A DNA stretch of 64,000 bases from Roseovarius faecimaris (GCF_009762325.1 NZ_CP034348.1:3292501-3356500), one strand, 5' to 3'; positions 35,987-45,330 are shown, counted from the first letter of the stretch. Translations and numbers: made by a program. The notes: generated by a model from the sequence alone, not told the origin.

Positions 35987-37138
35987 TCAGACGAGGGCCG
36001 TACCGATCCGCTCTGCCGTGGCAAAGACATGCGCCGTCCAGTCCGGGTTGATCGGCAGAGCCTCCGAACTCAGCCAGACAATCACAAGCTCCTGCGCCGG
36101 ATCGACAAGCAGAAGCTGGCCGTGGATACCCCGGGCATGGACCGTACCCGCGTCATGATTGATATACCACTTGGCGCGATAGGACATATCGACCCCAGGA
36201 AAGCGGTCGGCGAAATCCCCCTGCTGCCAGGCGGTCCTGTTCCCGCCGCGCAGGATGCCGTCGACCCAACTCTCCGGGATCACCTGCCGCCCCTCGCGCG
36301 CCCCACGCTGAAGCATCATCTGCCCGATCCGCGCCAGGTCCCGCGCGGTCAGGCAGATGCCCCCCGCCGCCCGCGCGCCACCGATCCGGTCGACGGTGAT
36401 ATATCCCGCGCGCTCCGCACCCAGAGGCTGCAAGAGGTGCTGCGAAAGAAGCGTTGCATAGCGCTGACCGCTGGCCCGTTCCAGAACCCAGCCCAGCATA
36501 TCCGTCACCGGCGAGGCATAGCGGAAACGCTGCCCATGCGGGCCGTCGCACTCGGTCAGCAGGCGCATGAAACTGTAGAGGTCCAGCGCGGCCTCGCCTT
36601 CACCCAACGGCTGCCAGTTCATCGCCTTGCGATATTCGATGATCGGGCCTTCGGTCGCAAAATAATCTTCGGCAAAGCTCAGCGCGACCTCCATATCCAG
36701 CGCCTGCCGGACGGTCGCCCCGCCAAAGGCGGTCCCGGACAATTCCGGCAGATATTCTGTGATCGGGGCGGCCACATCCAGCGCACCGGTTTCGGCCATC
36801 GCCCCCGCGACCAGCCCCAGCAGCGATTTGGACACCGACATCAGAATATGCGGATCATCGGCCGTCATCCCGTTGCGATAGCTTTCATGCACCACCGCCC
36901 CGCGGTGCAGAATGACTAGCGCATCGTTGGACCAGCCATCCAGCGCCTTGTTCAGCCCCGCTATGCTGCGGTCCTTGCGGGGCAAGTGCCATATGTCATC
37001 GGGATCATGCGCAATCTCCGCCGTCGGAACGATCTCACGCACATGGTGGAAGGCCCAGCGGTTGAACGGCGCCGTCCGCCAGTTGGCCAGCGTGACACGC
37101 GCCTCTTCAGGCGGAGGAAACCCTGACATCATCTCCAT
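35987..37138 (-). CDS. Serine hydrolase, class C beta-lactamase/esterase family
   Basis: A 383-residue protein with the SxxK motif Ser101-Val-Ser-Lys104 (LMSVSKSLLG), a Tyr-containing second motif (RYASPVTDMLGWVLE) and C-terminal HGQLLLVDPAQELVIVWLS. This is the penicillin-binding-like esterase/beta-lactamase class C fold. No signal peptide is evident, which favours a cytoplasmic esterase or amidase over a resistance enzyme. It lies 9 bases after uvrC. The substrate is unknown. Alternative starts 2 or 3 codons downstream exist. Confidence 0.85.
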   Translation of the reverse strand: MEMMSGFPPPEEARVTLANWRTAPFNRWAFHHVREIVPTAEIAHDPDDIWHLPRKDRSIAGLNKALDGWSNDALVILHRGAVVHESYRNGMTADDPHILMSVSKSLLGLVAGAMAETGALDVAAPITEYLPELSGTAFGGATVRQALDMEVALSFAEDYFATEGPIIEYRKAMNWQPLGEGEAALDLYSFMRLLTECDGPHGQRFRYASPVTDMLGWVLERASGQRYATLLSQHLLQPLGAERAGYITVDRIGGARAAGGICLTARDLARIGQMMLQRGAREGRQVIPESWVDGILRGGNRTAWQQGDFADRFPGVDMSYRAKWYINHDAGTVHARGIHGQLLLVDPAQELVIVWLSSEALPINPDWTAHVFATAERIGTALV

Positions 37139-37147
37139 ACCCTGCCC

Positions 37148-39019
37148 TCACCCGTTTTCATGGAAGAAATCATAGACCTTCTGCGCCAGCGCGTCCGACA
37201 CACCTTCGACCGCCTTCAGATCGGCCAGCGCCGCCCGGCTCACCGCCTTGGCCGACCCGAAATGCGCCAGCAGCGCCCGCTTGCGCGCGGCCCCGACGCC
37301 CGGCACGTCATCAAGCGGGGTTGCCCCCACGGCCTTGGCCCGTTTGGCCCGGTGGGTGCCAATGGCAAAACGGTGCGCCTCGTCACGCAGACGCTGCACG
37401 AAATACAGCACCGGATCATTATGCCTCAGCGCTTTGGGGCGTTGGCCCACCCGGTGAAACTCTTCCTTGCCTGCGTCCCGGTCCACCCCCTTGGCCACAC
37501 CGATCATCGGAATGCCCTCCACCCCCATTTCGCGCATGATCCCGGCCACCGCACTCACCTGCCCAGCACCGCCGTCGATCAACAGCAGATCGGGCCAGAG
37601 CCCCTGCTCACGGTCCGGGTCCTCCTTCAGCAAACGCTTGAACCGGCGGGTCAGCACCTCTTTCATCATCCCGAAATCATCGCCGGGCGTGAGGCTCTCG
37701 CCCTTGATGTTGAACTTGCGATAGTGGTTTTTCATGAAGCCTTCGGGCCCCGCCACGATCATCGCGCCCACAGCGTTGGTGCCCTGAATATGGGAGTTGT
37801 CATAAACCTCGATCCGGCTGGGCGGGGCGGGCAGCTCGAACGCCTCGGCCAGCCCCTTGAGCAGCTTGCCCTGCGTCGCGCTCTCGGCCATCTTCCGCGC
37901 CAGGCTCTCGCGGGCATTGCGCAGGGCGGCGTCAATCAGCTCGGCCTTCTCGCCCTTTTGCGGCACGATCAGCGTGACCTTACGGCCCAGCTTTTCGCTC
38001 AGTGCCTCCTGCATCAGATCGGCGTTCTCAATCGGATGTGACAGGATCAGCTGCCGCGGCGGCTCCTTGCTGTCATAGAACTGGCCGATGAAGGCCTCCA
38101 GCGCCTCGGCCTCCTCCACATGCTCGCCGACACGGGGATAGAAATCGCGGTTGCCCCAATTCTGCCCCGCCCGGATAAAGAAGACCTGCACACATGCCTG
38201 CCCCTTCTCCAGATGCAGCGCGATCAGGTCTGCTTCGGTCACGGTGCGCGGGTTGATCCCCTGCGAGGTCTGGACCTGGGTCAGCGCCTTGATCCGGTCC
38301 CGCAACGCGGCGGCGCGTTCGAATTCCATCGCCTCGGACGCCGCGGACATCTCGGCCGCCAGCTTCTCCTGAATATCCGTGCTGCGGCCCGACAGATACC
38401 GCTCTGCATCGGCCACTTGCCGGGCATAATCCGCTTTGTCGATATACCCGACGCAGGGCGCGGTGCAGCGCTTGATCTGGTATTGCAGGCAAGGCCGCGT
38501 GCGACTGTCGAACATACTGTCAGAGCAATTGCGCAGCTGAAACACCCGCTGCAACTGGCCCAGCGTCCGGTTCACTGCGCCGGCGCTGGCAAACGGTCCG
38601 TAATACGCCCCCTTCTCCTTTTTCGCCCCGCGATGCTTTTTGATCATCGGAAAGTCATGCGCCTTGGTGACGAGGATGTTTGGAAAACTCTTGTCGTCGC
38701 GCAAGAGCACGTTGAATTTGGGCTTGAGCTGCTTGATCAGGTTCTGTTCCAGAAGCAGCGCCTCGGTCTCGGTCGCCGTGGTAAGGAACATCATCGACGC
38801 GGTTTCCGAGATCATCCGGGCGATGCGCGGGGTATGACCCGTGGGCCGGGCATAGCTTGAGACCCGCGCCTTCAGATTGCGGGCTTTGCCCACGTAAAGC
38901 ACCCGCGCCTGCGCATCGAGCATGCGGTAAACACCGGGCGAGCCATCCAGCGTCCTGAGGTAGGATTGGATCACGCCATGGCCGGTTGCGGTAACAGTTT
39001 GCGCGGTGTCTTCGGTCAT
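37148..39019 (-). CDS. uvrC: UvrABC system protein C, excision nuclease subunit
   Basis: A 623-residue nucleotide excision repair nuclease. The GIY-YIG 3'-incision domain lies at about residues 20-105 ([22 protein letters not shown]), the Cys-rich block with [18 protein letters not shown] follows, then the UVR motif ([17 protein letters not shown]), the RNase H-like 5'-incision domain ([30 protein letters not shown]) and a helix-hairpin-helix tail ([19 protein letters not shown]). All domains are intact. It is the first gene of a long minus-strand run reaching the ALDH gene. I see no alphaproteobacterial LexA box (GTTC-N7-GTTC) upstream. Confidence 0.96.
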   Translation of the reverse strand: MTEDTAQTVTATGHGVIQSYLRTLDGSPGVYRMLDAQARVLYVGKARNLKARVSSYARPTGHTPRIARMISETASMMFLTTATETEALLLEQNLIKQLKPKFNVLLRDDKSFPNILVTKAHDFPMIKKHRGAKKEKGAYYGPFASAGAVNRTLGQLQRVFQLRNCSDSMFDSRTRPCLQYQIKRCTAPCVGYIDKADYARQVADAERYLSGRSTDIQEKLAAEMSAASEAMEFERAAALRDRIKALTQVQTSQGINPRTVTEADLIALHLEKGQACVQVFFIRAGQNWGNRDFYPRVGEHVEEAEALEAFIGQFYDSKEPPRQLILSHPIENADLMQEALSEKLGRKVTLIVPQKGEKAELIDAALRNARESLARKMAESATQGKLLKGLAEAFELPAPPSRIEVYDNSHIQGTNAVGAMIVAGPEGFMKNHYRKFNIKGESLTPGDDFGMMKEVLTRRFKRLLKEDPDREQGLWPDLLLIDGGAGQVSAVAGIMREMGVEGIPMIGVAKGVDRDAGKEEFHRVGQRPKALRHNDPVLYFVQRLRDEAHRFAIGTHRAKRAKAVGATPLDDVPGVGAARKRALLAHFGSAKAVSRAALADLKAVEGVSDALAQKVYDFFHENG

Positions 39020-39316
39020 TTGCCTGCTAATGTGATTCTGCCCGGGGTCGCTGCAACCTTATCGCGGAATGAGCAAGAGGAAACCTGTCCACGGTTCTTG
39101 TGGATAAGTCTGGAGATAAGATTGGCCGCTGCGAAATTTTCCTTTGTTTTCGGCCCACTTCGTTAAAGTGCCTAAAAAATAGGCGGTTAGGCAAGTCATT
39201 GATTTACATAACAATAAAACTTCCTAAATGCCAAAATACTGATTCTATTAAGTTTTTTGTAACGGTTTTGTTAACGCGCTGTGACAGGTGGAAAACTTGG
39301 TTTGAGACTCAGAAAA
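39020..39316. promoter_or_regulatory. AT-rich leader of uvrC with hairpin and single DnaA-box-like site
   Basis: This 297-base gap is clearly richer in A/T than its surroundings and holds no gene. It contains TGTGGATAA (39099-39107; TTATCCACA on the other strand, a DnaA-box match), nested inverted repeats TGCCTAA/TTAGGCA (39169-39175 and 39187-39193) with GCCTA/TAGGC inside, and T-rich stretches near 39250. The hairpin may end the upstream exchanger-reductase transcript, and the uvrC promoter must lie here. One DnaA box does not make an origin. Confidence 0.4.
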
Positions 39317-40096
39317 TTATTCTGTCCCAATCACATCCGGTGTCTCCCAGGCGAGGTGCTGCCCCCCGTCCACGGCGATCATCTGACCGGTCACGGCGCG
39401 CGCCTCCAACAGATACGTCAAAGCCGCGCAAATCTCACCCGGATCCGCTCCGCGTTGCAGCAGGGTCGCCGCGCGTTGGGCGGCAAACTGCGCTTCGGTC
39501 TGCCGTCCGCCGCGCAAGGTTGGGCCAGGACCGATCGCATTCACGCGCACCCGTGGCGCCAGCGCCTGCGCTGCCGTCTGCGTCAGGGTCCAGAGCGCGG
39601 ATTTGGCCAGGGTATAACTCATGAACTCCGGCGTAAGCCGCCGCACCCTCTGGTCGATCATATTGATCACCAACCCCTGCGCCACCGGTTCTCCATTCTC
39701 ATCCTTGACCGGCTCCGGCACCTGTGACGCAAAGCCTTGCGCCAGAACGAAAGGCGCGCGCAGGTTGCTTTCGAAATGCCGGTCCCAGCTTTCTCGGGTT
39801 GCGCTTTCGATCGTGTCGTACTCAAAGATCGACGCGTTGTTCACCAGCACCGTTAGTGGCCCGCCCAGAGCATCAACCGCGCGCGGGATCAGGCTCGCCA
39901 CATCGGCCTCGTTCAGCAGGTCGGCGGCCAGCACCGGCGCCTTGCGGCCAAGCGCTTCGATCTCCCCGGCGACATCGCCCGCATCCTCGTAGGAACTCGC
40001 ATAGTGAATGGCCACGTCATAGCCCAGCTCCGCAAGGCGCAGCGCCATGGCGCGGCCAAGCCGCCGCGCGGCACCGGTGACAAGAGCTCGGGTCAT
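39317..40096 (-). CDS. Short-chain dehydrogenase/reductase, FolM/pteridine reductase-like
   Basis: A 259-residue SDR. The cofactor loop is TGAARRLGRAMALRLAE, where Arg residues replace the usual Gly pattern as in pteridine reductases and FolM. NNASIF, the Tyr-Lys pair in SYTLAKSALWTLTQ and NAIGPGPTLRG follow, and the second catalytic Ser position reads Asp/Met (INMIDQRVR), again as in FolM types. The likely reaction is NADPH reduction of dihydromonapterin or dihydrofolate, but this is inferred from the loop. It lies 16 bases after the exchanger gene. Confidence 0.8.
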   Translation of the reverse strand: MTRALVTGAARRLGRAMALRLAELGYDVAIHYASSYEDAGDVAGEIEALGRKAPVLAADLLNEADVASLIPRAVDALGGPLTVLVNNASIFEYDTIESATRESWDRHFESNLRAPFVLAQGFASQVPEPVKDENGEPVAQGLVINMIDQRVRRLTPEFMSYTLAKSALWTLTQTAAQALAPRVRVNAIGPGPTLRGGRQTEAQFAAQRAATLLQRGADPGEICAALTYLLEARAVTGQMIAVDGGQHLAWETPDVIGTE

Positions 40097-40112
40097 TGGA
40101 TCGCCTTTCTGA

Positions 40113-41072
40113 TCAGGTCAGGACGATGACAACATAGATCAGATACAGTGCGGTCAAGGCAATGCCCCACCTGCGACCGATATCCTGTTTGAGAAAGACA
40201 AACGGGATCAGCAGAAGCGACGCGCCCAGCATCACCCAAAGGTCGAACAGCAGGAATTCCGGGTCAACCGGGATCGGGCCGACAAGGGTGGTGATCCCGA
40301 TGATGGCCAGCAGGTTGAACATGTTCGACCCGATAACATTCCCAAGCGCCACATCGGCCTGCTTGCGAAGGGCGGCCATCACAGTGGTCGCCAACTCGGG
40401 CAGCGAGGTACCAAGGGCCACAAGCGTCAGCCCGATCACCGCGTCGCTCACCCCGAAGGCGCGGGCAATGATCGAAGCATTATCCACCAGAAGATCCGCC
40501 CCGAGCGGCAAACCGATCAGACCAAGAACCAGGAACAGGACGATCTGCCACCAGGGCATGTCCGGGTCAGCGCCTTCGACCTCTTCCTCTTCATCGAGCA
40601 CCACCACAGCCGCAGCCTTGCGGTGCATCTGCGCGTCACGAAACGCATCCAGAAGGACAAAGGTCAGCGCCCCCAGAAGCACAAGCCCGGCGATCATGTC
40701 AAATGTACCACGGAAGGCGAGCGCGATGAAAAGCACCGTCGCGCTGATCATGAAGAGATAGGTCTTGCGGCAGCGGCAGCCGCTTGTGTGCAGCCCGGCC
40801 AACAGGGCGGGCACCCCCAGCACCAGAAGGATATTGGCCGTATTGGACCCCACCACATTGCCAAGCGCCAGGCCCGGCTTGCCTTCGATCACGGCATTGA
40901 CCGAGATCAGAAGCTCAGGCGCGGAGGTGCCGAAGGCGACAATTGTCAGGCTCACGATCAGCGCCGGAATACCCACCCGCAGGCTGAGGTTCACCGCGCC
41001 CTTGACCAGGGCATCCCCCGCCAGCAGCAGGATCACCAGGCCAAGCCCCGACAGAAGCCAGGGCGTGATCAC
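40113..41072 (-). CDS. Calcium/sodium antiporter (CaCA family)
   Basis: A 319-residue inner-membrane exchanger with two homologous five-helix halves. The alpha repeats contain GTSAPELLISVNAVIEG with GNVVGSNTANILLVLG, and GTSLPELATTVMAALR with GNVIGSNMFNLLAIIG. A Glu-rich cytoplasmic loop (DEEEEVEGADPD) joins the halves, as in YrbG/NCX-type proteins. It should export Ca2+ against Na+ or H+. The start overlaps the stop of the small zinc-ribbon gene by 4 bases. Confidence 0.93.
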   Translation of the reverse strand: MITPWLLSGLGLVILLLAGDALVKGAVNLSLRVGIPALIVSLTIVAFGTSAPELLISVNAVIEGKPGLALGNVVGSNTANILLVLGVPALLAGLHTSGCRCRKTYLFMISATVLFIALAFRGTFDMIAGLVLLGALTFVLLDAFRDAQMHRKAAAVVVLDEEEEVEGADPDMPWWQIVLFLVLGLIGLPLGADLLVDNASIIARAFGVSDAVIGLTLVALGTSLPELATTVMAALRKQADVALGNVIGSNMFNLLAIIGITTLVGPIPVDPEFLLFDLWVMLGASLLLIPFVFLKQDIGRRWGIALTALYLIYVVIVLT

Positions 41073-41251
41073 GCCTTACCGCCTTTGCCGCAGGGACAGG
41101 GCCCCTTGCCGATACGGTAGCGCCCGCATTTCGGGCATTTGGCCGAGGCGAGCCGCTTCTGCCCCGGAAAGCGCAGCTTGCCGAACACGCCAAGCACGGC
41201 GATGAAAACCAGAAAGAGGGCGACAATCTTGGCTATCACGTCAGAGCCCAT
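41069..41251 (-). CDS. Small membrane-anchored zinc-ribbon protein
   Basis: A 60-residue protein. Residues 4-22 form one transmembrane helix (VIAKIVALFLVFIAVLGVF), and the C-terminal half is basic with two paired-Cys knuckles, CPKCG and CPCG, which should bind one zinc. It overlaps the S49 peptidase stop by 11 bases upstream and the exchanger start by 4 bases downstream, so the three are translated together. Function unknown. The longer in-frame start at 41314 would lie inside the peptidase gene and is not used. Confidence 0.75.
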   Translation of the reverse strand: MGSDVIAKIVALFLVFIAVLGVFGKLRFPGQKRLASAKCPKCGRYRIGKGPCPCGKGGKA

Positions 41252-42035
41252 AGCGCGCGTATTCGGCGCGCTCCTCGATTGTGGCCAGGGCATCCCCTGC
41301 AAGGCTCGCCCCAAACCGGCTCAGCAGGCTGCGGCGGCGGCCATAGGGGCGGATACGAACCTTCTCGCCATACAGCTCCTTCAGCTTGGGCATAAGATGC
41401 GCCTCGCCATCCACCAGCCCCAGTTCGACCGCCCGTCGGCCCAGCCAGAATTCACCAGTGAAAATATCGCTCTTGTCGGCAAGCTTGTCGCCGCGCCGCG
41501 CGATGACATGATCGACAAAGCCCGTATGCATCTGCTCCAGAATGGTCTTGAGCCGCGCCACGTCCTCTTTCTTTTCCGGCAGGAACGGGTCGAGCATGGA
41601 TTTCGATTTCACCGATGTGTGCACGCGCCGCTCGATCCCCTGTCGCGCAAGGAAAACCGGCGCCCCGAAACTGGCCGAGATCACACCGATGGACCCCACA
41701 ATCGAGCCGCGATCGACCCAGATATCATCGGCCGCCACAGCCAGCCAGTATCCGCCCGATGCGGCAACATCCTCGACGAAGGCATGCACCGGGATCGCCT
41801 TTTCCTCGGCCAGCCGCCGAATCCGCGCGGCAATGAGCGAGGATTGCACCGGTGAGCCGCCGGGCGAGTTGATCACCAGCGCCACCGCCGCGGGCTTGCC
41901 CCGCTTGAACGCCTTTTCGATCACCGGGCCGATGGTCTCATCGCTGAGCTGCGACCGCGACGCTCCGATACTGCCGGCAAGGCGCACAACAGCCACCAGA
42001 GGCTCGGTTTTGGTGAAAGGGATCAGGTGCTTCAT
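41241..42035 (-). CDS. S49-family serine peptidase (short SppA/SohB-like)
   Basis: A 264-residue ClpP-fold protease of the S49 family. It has VVRLAGSIG, the oxyanion block INSPGGSPVQS, the nucleophilic Ser in VAASGGYWLAVAADDI and the Lys-general-base region after the KSKSMLDPFLPE block. There is one domain only, as in SohB and archaeal SppA, compared with two in E. coli SppA. No N-terminal membrane helix is visible with the ATG at 42035; the adjoining zinc-ribbon membrane protein could serve as anchor, which is speculation. It may degrade cleaved signal peptides or membrane proteins. Confidence 0.88.
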   Translation of the reverse strand: MKHLIPFTKTEPLVAVVRLAGSIGASRSQLSDETIGPVIEKAFKRGKPAAVALVINSPGGSPVQSSLIAARIRRLAEEKAIPVHAFVEDVAASGGYWLAVAADDIWVDRGSIVGSIGVISASFGAPVFLARQGIERRVHTSVKSKSMLDPFLPEKKEDVARLKTILEQMHTGFVDHVIARRGDKLADKSDIFTGEFWLGRRAVELGLVDGEAHLMPKLKELYGEKVRIRPYGRRRSLLSRFGASLAGDALATIEERAEYARYGL

Positions 42036-42129
42036 GCACGCCGATGTAGAGTGCCTATGCCCTGCAAACAAGGTGGAGGGCCGCCGCAAAATGCGTTGTG
42101 GCTGAAAAGTGACGCCAGATGCGCGATGT

Positions 42130-42891
42130 TCACGACTTGATCCGATACCCGGTCCTGAAAATCCACCAGATCACGGCAAGACAGGCGACCGTGAAACCGG
42201 TGATCGCCAGCAGGCTCACCATGACAGGCACATCCGCCTGCCCGAAGAAGGACCAGCGAAACCCCGAGATCAGATAGAGCACCGGGTTGAACAGGGTGAT
42301 CGTCTGCCAGACCGGCGGCAGCATCGAGACCGAATAGAACGACCCGCCCAGAAAAACTAGCGGCGTGATCACCAGAAGCGGGATCAGCTGAAGCTGCTGG
42401 AAGTTCTGCGCCCAGATGCCGATGATGAACCCGAAGAGCGAAAAACTGAGGCAGGTCAGGATCAGGAAGGCAAGCATCGCCACCGGGTGCAGGATCTCGA
42501 TCTCGACGAAGAACCGCGCGGTGATCAGAATGACCACCCCGATCAGAAGGGCCTTGGTCGCGGCCGCGCCGACATAGCCGATCACCACCTCAAGGAAGCT
42601 CACAGGCGCCGAAAGCAGCTCGAAAATCGTGCCGATGAATTTGGGAAAGTAGATGCCGAAGCTGGCATTGCTGATGGCCTGCGTCATCACGCTGAGCATG
42701 ATCAGCCCGGGCACGATGAACGCGCCATAGCTCACCCCTTCCACCTGGTCGATGCGGCTGCCGATGGCGGCACCAAACACCACGAAGTAAAGCGATGTGG
42801 AGATCACCGGCGACAGCAGGCTCTCCATCAGCGTGCGGACGAAGCGGTTCATTTCGTAGATATAGATCGCACGGATCGCATAGAGGTTCAT
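42130..42891 (-). CDS. ABC-2 type transporter permease
   Basis: A 253-residue inner-membrane protein with six hydrophobic segments and the ABC-2 pattern of exporters such as NodJ/DrrB (an N-terminal [22 protein letters not shown] block, then a C-terminal [17 protein letters not shown] segment). It overlaps the ATPase stop by 4 bases and together they form an efflux or polymer-export system. The substrate cannot be told from sequence. The 94-base gap to the S49 gene is not annotated further. Confidence 0.9.
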   Translation of the reverse strand: MNLYAIRAIYIYEMNRFVRTLMESLLSPVISTSLYFVVFGAAIGSRIDQVEGVSYGAFIVPGLIMLSVMTQAISNASFGIYFPKFIGTIFELLSAPVSFLEVVIGYVGAAATKALLIGVVILITARFFVEIEILHPVAMLAFLILTCLSFSLFGFIIGIWAQNFQQLQLIPLLVITPLVFLGGSFYSVSMLPPVWQTITLFNPVLYLISGFRWSFFGQADVPVMVSLLAITGFTVACLAVIWWIFRTGYRIKS

Positions 42892-43823
42892 GCCGCGTCC
42901 TCCCCGTCATGGACAAGGCCCACGAAAATCTCTTCCAGGCTCGACTGGCGCGTGTGAATATCACGCAGGTGCAACCCTTCGGCGGCCAGCGCCTGCAACA
43001 GGCGGGTGATGCCCGTCCCTTCACCGCGCGTGTCATAGTGATAGCTGAGCGTCGTGCCATCCTCCGACAGCTCCAGATCATAACCCGCCAGCGCGGACGG
43101 CACTTCGTCCACCTTATCTCGCAGGTCGATCCGCAGCGTCTTGCGCCCCATCCGTGCCATCAGCGATGCCTTGTCCTCGACAAGCAGCAACTCGCCCTTG
43201 TTGATCACACCCACCCGGTCGGCAATCGCTTCGGCCTCCTCGATGTAATGGGTGGTCAGGATGATCGTCACGCCATCGGCCTTGAGCTCTTCCACGATCT
43301 GCCACATGTCGCGGCGCAGCTCCACATCGACGCCCGCTGTCGGCTCATCCAGGAACAGCACACGCGGCTCGTGACACAGCGCCTTGGCGATCATCACCCG
43401 GCGCTTCATCCCGCCGGACAACTCACGGGTGCGCGCATCGCGTTTGTCCCAGAGCGACAGCTGGCGCAGAATACGTTCTGTCAGGGCGTCATCCTTGGGC
43501 TTGCCAAAGATCCCGCGCGAAAAATTGATGGTGCTGATCACCTTCTCAAACGGCTCCAGCGCGATCTCCTGCGGGACAAGCCCGACAAGGCTGCGCGCGG
43601 CGCGATACTCACGGGCGATGTCATGGCCGCCCACCGTCGCGGTGCCCGAGCTGGGCGTGGTGATCCCGCAAAGCGCCGAGATCAGCGTCGTCTTGCCCGC
43701 GCCGTTGGGGCCAAGCAGGGCCAGGATTTCGCCCGCCTCGATACTCAGCGTGACACCTTTCAGCGCCTCGAACCCGCCGTCATAGATCTTGCGCAGGTTT
43801 TTCACATCGACAATCGGGGACAT
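42888..43823 (-). CDS. ABC exporter ATP-binding protein
   Basis: A 311-residue ATPase of the DrrA/NodI/CcmA-like class. Walker A is GPNGAGKTT, signature [15 protein letters not shown], Walker [13 protein letters not shown], and the switch His is in [13 protein letters not shown]. The C-terminal 80 residues form the small DUF4162-like domain usual in these exporters. The ATG at 43823 is used, since the upstream extension has no coding support. It pairs with the ABC-2 permease just downstream. The 43824-44071 gap between it and the divergent SGNH gene is AT-rich and should hold both promoters. Confidence 0.92.
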   Translation of the reverse strand: MSPIVDVKNLRKIYDGGFEALKGVTLSIEAGEILALLGPNGAGKTTLISALCGITTPSSGTATVGGHDIAREYRAARSLVGLVPQEIALEPFEKVISTINFSRGIFGKPKDDALTERILRQLSLWDKRDARTRELSGGMKRRVMIAKALCHEPRVLFLDEPTAGVDVELRRDMWQIVEELKADGVTIILTTHYIEEAEAIADRVGVINKGELLLVEDKASLMARMGRKTLRIDLRDKVDEVPSALAGYDLELSEDGTTLSYHYDTRGEGTGITRLLQALAAEGLHLRDIHTRQSSLEEIFVGLVHDGEDAA

Positions 43824-44071
43824 GCGCGCTCCTTTATTTCTTGCGTCCCACCGGTCTAAGCCAAAGCGGGAGGGGAGCAAACCAACAGTTTTGACGGGAG
43901 CAATGTGCATTTCTGCATGGGCGGATTCCGGAAACACTGTGTTGATCCCGTTGATCCGCATTCATTGTCGATTTTTGAACGAAAATTCGCAATATTTTTG
44001 CCATATTTCAGGGTGGGGAGCCTGACCAACAAGGGATGTCTGGCGTATCATGCGGCCGGAACCGACGAGAT

Positions 44072-44761
44072 ATGATGCGATTTTTACTCTGGATTCCGAT
44101 GCTTATTCTGGTTCTGACCGGATGCGGTGAAACCGTGACCCGCGATGAACCCGCGCGCATTCTGCTGATGGGGGACAGCCTGATGGCCGTGCATCATGGC
44201 CAGGGCAAGGCCGTGTCGCATTCGGTGGAAAAACACCTTGGCGAAGAGGTCGTTGACCGGTCGGTTCTGGGGGCACGGATGATCTATGCCCTGCCCATTT
44301 CCGGAGCGGCGGGGCTGAACATTCCCAAGCAATACCGCGACGGTAAATGGGATTGGGTCATCCTCAACGGCGGTGGCAACGATCTGTGGCTCGGCTGCGG
44401 CTGTTTCGCCTGCGCGGGAAAGATGAACCGGCTCATTTCCGAGGACGGTCGCCAAGGCGTGATCCCGGGGCTGGTCTCAAAGCTGCGGCAGGACGGGGCA
44501 AAGGTGCTTTATGTGGGCTATCTGCGCTCACCGGGCATGGGGTCACCGATCGAGTATTGCAAGGATGAGGGGGACGAGTTCGAGCGCCGCGTGCAAGAGC
44601 TGGCGGGGCTGGATGGCGGGGTATACTTCCTGTCGCTCGCGGATCTCGTGCCGCATGGCGACCGCAGCTATCACGCGATCGACATGATCCACCCGTCGGT
44701 GAAGGCCAGTCAGGAAATCGGCAAGCGCATCGCGGATATCATCGGGCGCTCGCCCGGATAG
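44072..44761 (+). CDS. SGNH/GDSL-like hydrolase lipoprotein
   Basis: A 229-residue protein with a lipoprotein signal (lipobox LTGC, Cys18). SGNH blocks are seen: LLMGDSLMAVHHG (block I, nucleophile Ser), VILNGGGNDLW (block III, Asn) and the C-terminal DMIHPS (Asp and His of the triad). Between them lies an unusual Cys cluster, GCGCFACAG, not expected in typical esterases. The reaction is probably ester hydrolysis at the cell envelope; the substrate is unknown. The second Met (44075) is an equally good start. It is followed by the convergent CoxG-like gene. Confidence 0.8.
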   Translation: MMRFLLWIPMLILVLTGCGETVTRDEPARILLMGDSLMAVHHGQGKAVSHSVEKHLGEEVVDRSVLGARMIYALPISGAAGLNIPKQYRDGKWDWVILNGGGNDLWLGCGCFACAGKMNRLISEDGRQGVIPGLVSKLRQDGAKVLYVGYLRSPGMGSPIEYCKDEGDEFERRVQELAGLDGGVYFLSLADLVPHGDRSYHAIDMIHPSVKASQEIGKRIADIIGRSPG

Positions 44762-44817
44762 GCCGCCTCAGCCGCTCCGCATCTGATCCGAAACCTGATG
44801 ACCAGCCGGGATCGGTC

Positions 44818-45330
44818 TCAGTTGATCAGCTTTTTCAGCCAGCCCTTCTTCTTCGGTGCCTCTTCTGCCGTATCTTCGGGCGCGTCTTCCTCATCGGTGA
44901 ACACGGCTTCGAAATTGCTGAAGAACTGATCGGCCATCTTCTTGGCGAAGCCGTCGACGATCCGGCTGCCAAGCTGCGCGAGCTTGCCACCAACCTTGGC
45001 ATCCACATCATAGATCAGCCGCGTGCCGGTCTCGCTGTCTTCCAGCCGCACCTTGGCCGCGCCCTTGGCAAAGCCGGCCGCGCCGCCCTTGCCCTCGCCG
45101 GTGAGCGTCAGGCTTTCATGCTCGACCATATCCGAAAAGCTCACATGCCCTTTGAACGTCGCCTTCACCGGGCCGACCTTCTGCACCACGGTGGCGTCAA
45201 ACCCCTCTTCCGGCGTTCCGCTCACCTCTTGCGCGCCAGGCACGCATTCCTTGATCACCTCTGCGGTCAGCAGCGCTGCCCAGACCTCGGCCCGGCTGGC
45301 CGAAATATCGCGTTCATCACTCATATGCAT
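44818..45330 (-). CDS. CoxG-like SRPBCC-domain protein
   Basis: A 170-residue protein of the CO dehydrogenase subunit G family. The SRPBCC fold begins with DISASRAEVWAALLTAEVIKECVPGAQEV (positions 6-34), and the VGPVKATFKGHVSF and YDVDAKVGGKLAQLGSRIVD blocks are typical. The C-terminal acidic then basic tail (EDAPEDTAEEAPKKKGWLKKL) could touch the membrane, as proposed for CoxG recruitment of the dehydrogenase. No cox structural gene is in the window, so it may serve another molybdenum enzyme. Starts at 45330 or 45324 are both possible. Confidence 0.82.
   Translation of the reverse strand: MHMSDERDISASRAEVWAALLTAEVIKECVPGAQEVSGTPEEGFDATVVQKVGPVKATFKGHVSFSDMVEHESLTLTGEGKGGAAGFAKGAAKVRLEDSETGTRLIYDVDAKVGGKLAQLGSRIVDGFAKKMADQFFSNFEAVFTDEEDAPEDTAEEAPKKKGWLKKLIN

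Noticed and set aside
39020..39316. Possible replication origin
   Set aside because: The region is AT-rich but has only one full DnaA box and lies beside uvrC, not near the genes usually flanking oriC in this family.
43824..44071. Possible small gene in the 248-base gap before the SGNH lipoprotein
   Set aside because: No frame with a ribosome-binding site and plausible composition; an upstream ABC-ATPase extension in this gap lacks coding character.
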